The notes under the pieces: generated by a model
Told to the model about the DNA's origin: nothing
What the model saw: the letters and a program-made list of their open reading frames with translations, nothing else
Database searches by the model: none
NCBI GenBank assembly: GCA_949316495.1
Contig: OX439008.1
Location: 15,767,532 to 15,831,531 of the forward strand
DNA: 64,000 bases
DNA from: Amphiduros pacificus
Lineage: Eukaryota > Annelida > Polychaeta > Phyllodocida > Hesionidae
Direction: 5' to 3'
Translations under genes and position numbers: made by a program
Shown here: positions 23,801 to 35,800 of the stretch, piece by piece
Position numbering within the stretch: position 1 is the stretch's first letter
How the letters are laid out: every line of letters begins with the position of its first letter

Positions 23801-26800
23801 CTTTTGGATAAAGTCAAAATTGAAAATAAGTCACAGGGATATGGAGTAAAAGTCACAGGTGGTGTATTTCACTATTGGGAGAGTCATTCATGATCAAATG
23901 TGTCTCTCCTCTCATACACATGTCAAGGTATCTTCAGGACTCCATTAAATACAATAGCCCGGTTATATCTGACTGATTAAGTTTGTTATGTAATCATGAC
24001 CCTTTCATATGAAGAAACTGCATGAGAAAAGCAACTATGATTTTACATATTACATTTACGGAGATACTTTTTTTTATCAAAAATGTGCCTATGAAAGGTG
24101 AAAGAAGGTTCATAATCATGATGATTGAATGCGCGACTCCTGTTATGGAATTCCATGAAAACAGTAATTATAATTGCATATATTACATTTGAGATTTATA
24201 TTCTTGATCAATTTGGCCATATAAAAGGGATACTGGGATTATAATTTGGGAATTTTATAATAGAATGTCCCAAAATATATAATAGGTTGTTGGATTTTCT
24301 GTGTGACCATTTGTGTGCCTTTGTCACTCATATTTTGAGACAAACAATATAGTATATTGTATTCATTATTTGATAAACTGGACCCTTTCTTATCACCTGC
24401 ATATATTTATCACTCCAGCCCATATGCTCAATCCCACCTCACAAATATATCTCTTTGCTTATTCAATATGAAACTGTACAAATGAAAAAAATAGATAGGT
24501 AATACCTTTTGGTAGATTCAATGTAATGATTGCATTGGTCTCTGCTCCAAATGACTGAAAAGCAAGAACAAAACCATTTCAAATTAAACAAATGCAAATA
24601 GTGTACAAAGTAAACTTTAATGAAAAGGTAAAAAGATCTGAAAATGGATTATCATATCACAGGTAAAATGTGGGACAAATTTTGGTTATCTCTAATCACT
24701 TTTGTATTTATATAGAAATGTTTATGGTCCAAATCTTCGAAACCGAAAATCATAATATTTGTGTGTGCTCATTTGAACATATATTCATTAATATAAATGG
24801 GGAAATGTGGTGGCAGTTGATGCAATTTGTAGTGTTCTGTGAAGTATCCCACTTTGAAGATTTAAAAATCTGGTCCTGTAACCTTGAGAATAACTTGAGG
24901 TCATCCAATATCAAACTCAAAGGTTTGTCAACTATATCACATTTCATTGATATTACTATAATTGAACAGAAAATTAAAGAGACAAGCCACACCATATATG
25001 ACCTTGACTGTTAGTCTTTTAAATGAAACAATCTTTATATAGGTTGACCTGGCTTGTTCTGACCCACTAAAGTGACCTAAATTCCACCAAGTGAATTGTG
25101 CATAATGCAACAAGTCTTTGCCAGGTGAATGAATGGACATGCTGGTTTGCTAACTGAGCATATATTTATCTGTACTGTAATAAGAAATGCAAGCTTCAAT
25201 GTCAAACCACTTAAAGTGTGGCACAAGGGTAAATTAATTTTAGGTGATAAGGTATAGTTTCATTTATAATATCTATAAACAGATATCATCAATCATCACT
25301 TTTATCAAAAAGTAAAATCTATCCCTATCTTATTTTTCAGGGCAAATTGGAAACAAGATTATTATCTTGTTTGGCCTTACATGAATGGCTTGTTCAACAT
25401 GAATCATTAAGGCTCAGAATATATCAAACTTTACAACTGGCCATCCATTACTTCAACCTGATCTTGATGATATAAATATTTGAGTCATTTCAAAAACTGC
25501 AGTTAAAATGATTTCCCACATTGACTTCTGTAACCTTTACTAAAGTAAATAACAGGGCACCTATCATCAAACTTGACCTAATTTAACCGGTGTGGATATG
25601 CAAATTGAAGTATTTCTTGGAGCAGGTTATTACTGTTTCAACTGTATCAAAGTTGACAATAAAACTCAAATTAAATCTTAACAAAATGCACTTGAATATG
25701 TGAAGACAGAAATGGATCACTATGCACTATAAAATTTGATATTGACCCAGGTCAAGTGGTTCATATATGTCAATGTCCTTCAAATGATTAACATTAAATC
25801 ATAACTATTGACCTTGAAGCATATTACTCTTGGTTGTTTGGACAAAATGAATCTATTTTCAGGATGCCATGTGTGAAAATTGAAATCATGAAAAATACTT
25901 ACAAGATATCCACAGATACCAAAGGTGATATACAGCATTGTCACTATCATTAATGTAGTCTTGAAATATCTGAACAAGTAACAAAAATAAGAAAACACAT
26001 AAAGTAAGATATTTGAACAAGCCAATAGTTTTACAGATTTTTAAATTAAGCATTTATTTACACTTATTAATATATTCTTTACTTACCTTTTAAAAAAAGG
26101 ACGAATTTCCCCCGCAACTGAAGACTCCAGTGACAAAATCAACCCAGCCCCCTAAAAATATAACCATATATTAGCACAAGTAAATTGACAAGTGTTTTAT
26201 TTTTGTTTCAAACAATTCAGATTTTTGTCATTAATTCTTTATGTTTCTCAGATAGTTTGCGTCTATGATACCACTTGAAATGCAGACAAAGAACATGAAG
26301 CATACCTCATAGCAATACATGGAAACAGCTAAGAAGAATGGAAACCCCTTCAGTGACATTTCTTTCGGGTGAATGCTAAAAATTACACACATTCAATTCA
26401 AATTACAATATCAAATTATGAAAATACATACAGCATTAAAAAAATGACCAAAATAGATTACATATCCATTAAATAAATGTTGCCACACATATAATGTCAC
26501 AAATAAGAATCAATAATTTTACACAAGATCGACAATTTATATATAACAAACAAAAATCATTCATTTTTAGATTTTCTTTATATGTTTGTGTATCTTAGTT
26601 CTAGAGTTGTATTTCTTAAGTATGTGTGTTTTTTTGTGTTGTGTAAGTGTTTTAAAATGTTGCAGAAATGAGCCTCATAATTATGATTTTATCCATGACT
26701 CTGCTACCTATATGTGCCCCCAAAATATTAAAAGTGTATGATGAAACCACCACAACCATGATATATGAAAAGAGTATGACCTATATAGTTCACAGATATC

Positions 26801-29800
26801 AACTCCCATTACCCAATACAAATCCATCATTCGCTATATAAAATTGAAACATCTGCATATGTTGCAGTTATATGGAAGGTAGTTTACCTTAAAGAGTAAT
26901 TTCCCAATCCTCTCCTCTAGATTTTTTATTCTTTATTTTTATCTTTGGAACCATTTAGTCATAGCACCAACCATGCGCTAAAGTTTTTGGAATTTTATGT
27001 ATTTCTTAAATATTGGAGTTTAATTTAATGATTTATATATATTTAAATATAAGAAAAGAGAGAGAGAGTGAAGATTCTGTGAAAATATATATATAATATA
27101 GATTGTGAACTTGTTGATTGAGCCTACCTTTCCTGTCTTAGCTGGGAATTCCTGAATGTCATACACTTTACAACATTAGCAATTGTACCACTCGCTAAGC
27201 TAGTACTTATTCTACATATCTATATATATATCTAAATGTGTTATATTGGCAATAAGGCTAACAAAATATCTTTACTGCAAATCTAAATGTAAGCTCATTT
27301 ATGAAATATCATGTTTTTAGGCTTTATCTTTGATAATATATTCCCAAAATCCCATTACCGATTCTTTTATTTTTATACTGTTATAATATTCCATATATAT
27401 ATATATATATATTTATATATATTCGAGTGAATAATTATCAAGATTACCCCTATGTTATGCATTCAATGATATGAGGCTATATTTGTATACATATGTATAT
27501 GAGTTTGTGTATAGATTTTTGTATAAAAATGTATATCAGTTAGTGTATAAATTTTTGTAGAAATATGTATAGTTAATGTATAAATTTTTGTATAAATAAG
27601 TATATCAGTTAGTGTATAAATTTTTGTATAAATATGTATAGTTAATGTATAATTTTGTGTATAAACATGTATATCAGTTAGTGTATAGATTTTTGTATAG
27701 ATATGTATTTGAGTTAGTGTATTGTGGAGATGAAGTTATCTCCTGGGAGATCTGCATTCACCACTAGACCAAGTCTGTGTGACACCTACTCATGTAAACT
27801 GTTTCATCTTTTAAGATATCAATCAGACACTTTGTGTTAATCAACTTATTGTATAATATCCCGCCACTGATGGAAGTAAGATAACCTTGCTTAAGATGAA
27901 GATGCACTTTCCCGTAGATATGTTTAGTTGTGTCTTGCAATTCTTGCAATATAATGAGTGGAGGTGTGAGGTCGTTTTTTAGTGTCCTTACGATGAAGCT
28001 GTAATCTTTGGTTTGAAAAAAAAAAATGTTTTTGATCATGTCTCTGTGTTCACCAGTTTGTGGGGTTATTTTCACATGTTTGAATAAAGTAAAAATATGA
28101 GATATTCTAAAAATATTCTCAAAAAGCTATTTGTAAAAATTAAAATGTCATATCTCATGTGTGGTTTCTACTTAAGATCCACATAAATTTTTACTTTCTG
28201 TATGTTGAAAAAAATTCTAATCTTTTTGTATACAATTTCACATGGCTTCAAGGCATGTGGAATTGATGAATTTTGTTTTCAAATTATGACATCATTATGC
28301 CATTGCTGATGATGTCATAATTGGAATTATGATGTGCATAGTCTGGGCTAAGCTATGGTGCTACAAACATAAAAATGGGTGAAAGAGCATTTTTGAACAT
28401 ATTCAAATTTAAAGGTTTTATGCACCAACTTTGAGAAGTCTTAATAATACTTAATATCTGCATGATTAATATGTAGTATATCTTTCATTTCCAGTCTCTT
28501 TCCATTTGTACAGGGCAAATAGTTTTGTATTCAGCAAAATGTACAATTTGTGCCTGACATTACCCTCTTGCGAAGTGTCACTATAGGGCCACTGAAGGGT
28601 AAAATGAATTTATAGTATTAAACAACGATGCCCTCAAAGGGGTAAGAGTGCTAGCCCAATTTGAACCCCTGCTGGGGTCACAAAGAGTTCCTGTTATCCG
28701 GTTTTACCCATCCCTTCCAATTCCATCTACAGAAAGTGCAATGTCCATGTCTCATGGTAACTTAGTATATTGCCCTGCATTAAAACTTAACATACCATGA
28801 TATTCATATAGTATATGCTTTTGATATACAAAATTAGAGGATCTGTGCACAATATTTTTAAAAGTATTATGCATAAATCATTTATTTTGGTATATTAAAA
28901 ACATGTAACTAAAAAAACATCAAATGTATTAATGATATTCCAAGACTAATAATGTAGTTTCTTATGAGACAACCAACAGTCCACAGATGGATAAAAAACA
29001 TAAAGGGAAACAATACATTTATCACAGATTCCTGATTTTCATAAAAATTAAAATAAAAAAAAACAATTAGTGCACAATTCCTTTAAATGTAAAAATGTTA
29101 AGTTCCATCATGTCTAAAACCAAAAAAAATGCTTTGCAAAATACACATCTCTCAATTTGAAATATTTGGAAATTTTAATTAGGTAGATGATCAGATCATA
29201 AATAATTAAGAATTCACACATTATGTTAACTTGGATTACTTTACAATCATAATTATGTCTTGATCAGAAAAAAAATGTATGAATGGCCATAATAATATTT
29301 TGGCATAAAAATCAATAATTTTGGTAAAAGTCCAAATAAAACTTACTTAAAAGAAAACAGTGGTACAAAATCAAATACAAGCAAATCAAATCAACATACA
29401 AAAAAAAAAAGAAAAAAAAAAGAAATCTACCGTCTTGAGCTAAGCTCTTCATTGTAATTGGGTCTGAAGCAACATAAATTACAGTGTATATTTTTTTCTG
29501 TCATAAAACCAAAAATGTTCACAAAGCTGATTTGTTAATATAATTTCTTTCCAATTAATTTTTCTGCTAAAATTAATTAAAAAGAAATTCTCAATATATT
29601 GAATATTATGAGGCAATAATGATGCACTTCCAAAAATGATCCCAATACTATGACATCCTGTTTGAATTATTTGCAAATCTTTTTTTAAATCAATTAAAAA
29701 AAAATATTTTCAAAATATTCCTTATGAAAAAAAAGTTTCAAAATAACTAATGTTTCTAACAGTTTTCATAAATCAGTTTTGTCTAAATAAATTGATAAGC

Positions 29801-32800
29801 ATTAATAGTGATATTATAGAATTCCCTCAAATAAACAAAGCAGAAGAAAAAATATGGTTTGACTTGGGCACATATTCTTGCTTTTATAATTCTTAAAGAA
29901 TGAAATATTAATTCAAAACTCAAATTATGCAATGGTGATATTAAATGGTGTGAGATCTCTCCATGTTGATCTCACACCTCTCCATGTTGACCTCACACCT
30001 CTTTGTTGACCTCACACCTTTTTATTGACCTCACACTTCCAGACTCTTTTACTACAAAATCAGGTCTCCTTACTGTTGCTACATTTGAGAAATCAAAGCC
30101 TTTATTTTATAGCAGGAATAAAATTAGTCTTTTCCAATATTGGTGATTTTATTAGTTGTTAATGGGGGAATAGGCATTGTTAATTAGTTCTCAAGCAGGC
30201 ATTACCACGTTTTATTTGCAAAATGCTAACCTGCTGCAATCAAAAGAACCAAGGATCATATTAAATACAAACTTATTTGAATATAAATTACAAAAATATT
30301 TCAAAGGTTCATACTTTTTCATTACATTAAAAAATGTTGTCACTTAAAATCAAATTACAATTTAATTAAACAAACTTGTTATGTGGCAATGATAAACGTT
30401 ATGCAATATTCACACTCAAGAAAGCTAGATACAAAAAAAAAATCATATATATACTTACTCTATTTGACTGAAATGTTCAAAGTCAAACCAGAAGACTACT
30501 GCAAAAGCCAGAAGATTGGACAGCTGAGCAAATAAGCTGAAAGAAATGCAAATATTTCACATCATTCACATTTTCCCATTTGGTTTTTCTACACCATAAC
30601 ATGAAGAAAACACTGTCATATATTTGATTAGAGACAAGATTTTTGAAGCTTGATTCTTGTTACTGAGTTTTGCTACACTATAATGTAAAGAAAACACTTC
30701 CATATATTTGACAGGAGGCAAGATTATTGAAGCGTGACTCTTGTTCTTGAGTTTTTCTACACCATAATATAAAGAAAACACTTCCATATATTTGACAGGA
30801 GACTTCCATATATTTGACAGGAGATTTTCATATATTTGACAGGAGAATTCCATATATTTGACAGGAGACTTCCATATATTTGACAGGAGACTTTCATATA
30901 TTTGACAGGTTATTGAAGCATGACTCTTGTTATTGAGTTTCGCTTCCATATATTTGACAGGAGACAAGGTCACTGAAGCGTGACTCTTGTTATTGAGTGA
31001 GTAGCTCACCTTGATATTGCTAGACTGCTCAGATGCCTCAGCAGGGTAAGGAGGGCCAGAGGGGGAAGCAATATCCCCAGCCAGTGAATCCTGAAACATA
31101 ACTTAGATATGTCAACCTCAGATTTAACATATCATCAAGGTGTTCTAGATCCTGTATCACTTTATCATTCCCACATGTATAAGGGAATTCATTCCAAAAT
31201 TTTTAAAAATAAAGTCCACAAGCTATGATATGAACTTTAATCTTCACTATGTTTAAGAGTTTTAACATATGATCAAGGTATTCTAGATCCTGTATCCCTT
31301 TGTCATTCCCACATGTATAAGGGAATTCATTCCAAAATTTAAATGTGGAGTAACATACATTCAAAATTTAAAAAATTCTACAAGTCTACAATTTATGTTC
31401 TGAACTTTAATCTTCACAAAAGTCTACAATTTATGATCTGAACTTCAATCTTCACTATATTTAAGAGTTTTAACATATGATTAACTTAAACGTATTCAAG
31501 ATCTTAAATCACTTTATCATTCCCACATGCATAAGGGAATTCGGTCTAGAATTAAAAAATCAAAGTCTGCGACCTATGATCTGGACTTTTAACTTAAACA
31601 TGTCAAAGAGAGTTTTAATGTATGACCAAAGTGCTCTTGATCTTTTATATCTTTGGTATTCCCACATGTATAAGAGAGTTCCATACTTTCTTTTAAATTG
31701 CTTTAAAGTAAAGGTTTAGGACATGTGACTTGAAACTTTTATCAAATAGTATAACAATGCTAACTGCAATAAACCTGATAGAGATACACAATAGTTTGAG
31801 CAAGATGGTGGATATTATTATCTAACTTACAGGTGGAGTCCATCTATATAGTCAGCTAGATTCTCTGATATGAAGATCAAATATGCACAGCAAAAACCTG
31901 AAATAAACATAATCAAAGCCATGTACTGAACTCCCTAAAGAAAGCTACTGATATCACCTCCATCAGATTAATATTTATTATCAAAAAAGGCTGTGAGAAA
32001 TAATAAATAAATGATTACTTGGAAAAAGTCTACAACAGGCTGGGTATGTCTGATACAGGAAGCATTCTGAGCTGAATGTCACACTTTGCCTATTTTTTAA
32101 AGACATTGTGTGAAGGCAATCATCAAAATGGAATTAGCAAATAAAATTAAATCGAAGACTTTAAAATTTTCAATATATATACGATTTTTTGCATGGGTGA
32201 TTTGTGTCAATTATTCTAAAAGAATAAAAGTTATTCCAGTATTCAAATGCTGAAATCAACTGACACTATTTAATTGCTTTGATATCAACAATAATGAGTT
32301 ATTTATAAGAAAGTTTTGGCATATTTAGAAAGTGATTCTGTCCTATTTCTGACAAAGTGTTGACCTATTTACATGATCACATTGACCTAATTCTTTGACC
32401 TATTTATGAGACAACACTGACCTATTTGTGAGACTATAATAGCAGCATCCACCATGAAGCGGCCAGTATTTCCTATAGCATAGTATCCTGAAACAAAAAT
32501 ATACTAATTTATACCCTGTGTGACAAAACATCACATATCACTGATTCATGAGTAAAACCTCAGGATATTACCACAGAATAGATAATTCAAGAATTTGCAC
32601 AAACTGTTACCAAAGTAAAGCCAAAGATTGTCCGGTAAATAAAATAGACTTGTCAAATGTATATAAAGAGTGTTTTATGTTTTATTTCAAACTTTACTTG
32701 ACTATCTAAATGTAGAATTTAAAGTATGTCTACTCAGTATTCACAAAGTTATTCACTGGTATCCCACTTACCAACATCTCCATATGTCAGCTCTTGTCCA

Positions 32801-35800
32801 GGTGCCTGAAACAATTTTTAAGTGTTTAGATTGCTAAAACAGGTTCAAATAAAATACATCTAGAGAACAGGGATGTGTCTGTACAAAATCTGGAAACAAA
32901 TATTTTCATTTGGAAGTTGATTTACAAACATTTTTTCTCTTCTAACTCTCATACTTGTCATTTGATTGTCACTGCTTGGGTGGGCTATGCTGCCATCTGG
33001 TGTCTTAAAATCTATCAAACATGGGGTAACTTGACATGCAGGTTTGGCTCATAGAAGTTAAAAATTCTGATTAATGTGTCATCTAATTTAAATCAGTTTA
33101 TGACCTATAACAGTCTTTATTCCTTTAAAGATTCCTAAACTGACATTTTTTTTGTGAGTGCATTTGTTGCAAAAATACTAATGTATTCCCTTTACTGCTT
33201 ACAGAACAGAACTCATCATTTCAGCTGACATGTCTATAAATCTATCCCAGAATGCACTGTACATGACACAAGTGACACCTGGTGGATCACCCGAGTAGTG
33301 AGAATTACAACAGACTATGGGGAGTAACATACAGCAGGTTTAGTTGGTTCCTCAATCTGCTGAGAAACACTTCCATTGATCTCCATGGCGATCAGGTCCT
33401 CCTTCTCCTCTTTACTTCCTTCCTTTTCTTTAATTATAATTTTTGGTCCACTGACTGGGGAAGATTTACTGTTGCCTGCATTGTTTGTATCTTTTTGTAC
33501 GAGTCTGTACCGGCAGTCGATGAGAAGCAGCATTGCCTTCACACTGACGAGGCCCACCGCGGACATGATGACTGTGCCCTCCAGAATGCCAGCCTGAAAC
33601 AACCAAACCATACGATAATACAGGCCTGAAACAACCAAACCATACGATAATACAGACCTGAAACAACCGAACCATACGATAATACAGACCTGAAACAACC
33701 AAACCATATGATAATACAGGCCTGAAACAACCAAACCATATGATAATACAGGCCTGAAACAACCAAACCATACGATAATACAGACCTGAAACAACCGAAC
33801 CATACGATAATACAGGCCTGAAACAACCAAACCATACGATAATACAGACCTGAAACAACCGAACCATACGATAATACAGACCTGAAACAACCGAACCATA
33901 CGATAATACAGGCCTGAAATAACCAAACCATATGATAATACAGGCCTCAAACAACCGAACCATACGATAATACAGACCTGAAACAACCGAACCATACGAT
34001 AAAACAGACCTGAAACAACCAAACCATATGATTATACAGGCCTGAAACAACCAAACCATACGATAATACAGACCTGAAACAACCGTATCACACAGGCCTG
34101 AAACAACCAAACCATATGATAATACAGGCCTGAAACAACCGTATCACACAGGCCTGAAACAACCGAACCATACGATAATTCAGACCTGAAACAACCATAT
34201 CACACAGGCCTGAAACAACTGAACCATACAATAATACAGGCCTGAAACAACCGTATCACACAGGCCAGAAACAACCGAACCATATGATAATACAGGCCTG
34301 AAACAACTGAACCATACGATAATACAGACCTGAAACAACCAAACCATACAATAACACAGGCCTGAAACAACCGTATCACACAGGCCTGAAACAACCGAAC
34401 CATATGATAATACAGGCCTGAAACAACCGTATCACACAGGCCTGAAACAACTGAACCATACGATAATACAGACCTGAAACAACCATATCACACAAGCCTG
34501 AAACAACCGAACCATACGATAATACAGGCCTGAAACAACCGTATCACACAGGCCTGAAACAACCGTATCACACAGGCCTGAAACAACTGAACCATACGAT
34601 AATACAGACCTGAAACAACCATATCACACAGGCCTGAAACAACTGAACCATACGATAATACAGGCCTGAAACAACCGTATCACACAGGCCAGAAACAACC
34701 GAACCATATGATAATACAGGCCTGAAACAACTGAACCATACGATAATACAGACCTGAAACAACCAAACCATACAATAACACAGGCCTGAAACAACCGTAT
34801 CACACAGGCCAGAAACAACCGAACCATATGATAATACAGGCCTGAAACAACTGAACCATACGATAATACAGACCTGAAACAACCAAACCATACAATAACA
34901 CAGGCCTGAAACAACCGTATCACACAGGCCTGAAACAACTGAACCATACGATAATACAGACCTGAAACAACCATATCACACAGGCCTGAAACAACTGAAC
35001 CATACGATAATACAGGCCTGAAACAACCGTATCACACAGGCCAGAAACAACCGAACCATATGATATTACAGGCCTGAAACAACCAAACCATACAATAACA
35101 CAGGCCTGAAACAACCGTATCACACAGGCCAGAAACAACAGAACCATATGATAATACAGGCCTGAAACAACTGAACCATACGATAATACAGACCTGAAAC
35201 AACCAAACCATACAATAACACAGGCCTGAAACAACCGTATCACACAGGCCTGAAACAACCGAACCATACGATAATACAGGCCTGAAACAACCGTATCACA
35301 CAGGCCAGAAACAACCGAACCATATGATAATACAGGCCTGAAACAACCGAACCATACGATAATACAGACCTGAAACAACCGAATCATACAATAATACAGG
35401 CCTGAAACAACTGTATCACACAGGCCTGAAACAACCGAACCATACGATAATACAGGCCTGAAACAACCATATCACACAGGCCTGAAACAACCGAACCATA
35501 CGATAATACAGGCCTGAAACAACCGTATCACACAGGCCAGAAACAACCGAACCATATGATAATACAGGCCTGAAACAACCGAACCATACGATAATACAGA
35601 CCTGAAACAACCGAATCATACAATAATACAGGCCTGAAACAACTGTATCACACAGGCCTGAAACAACCGAACCATACGATAATACAGGCCTGAAACAACT
35701 GTATCACAAAGGCCTGAAACAACCAAACCATATGATAATACAGGCCTGAAACAACTGAACCATACGATAATACAGACCTGAAACAACCAAACCATACAAT

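Noticed and set aside
27764-28075. 103-codon minus-strand open frame in a transporter intron
   Set aside because: No family resemblance and no splice context. It overlaps a SINE head, and the flanking exons join in phase without it.
28615-28700. Possible tRNA gene (GGGGTTCAAATTGGG on the minus strand)
   Set aside because: The B box is poor and no cloverleaf or A box at the right distance was found; at most a SINE remnant.
30566-31099. 177-codon minus-strand frame with KYME repeats
   Set aside because: It combines an exon read in the wrong frame with the intronic array. The real exon (31090-31010) in the next frame gives IHWLGILLPPLALLTLLRHL, which fits the carrier family and both junction phases.
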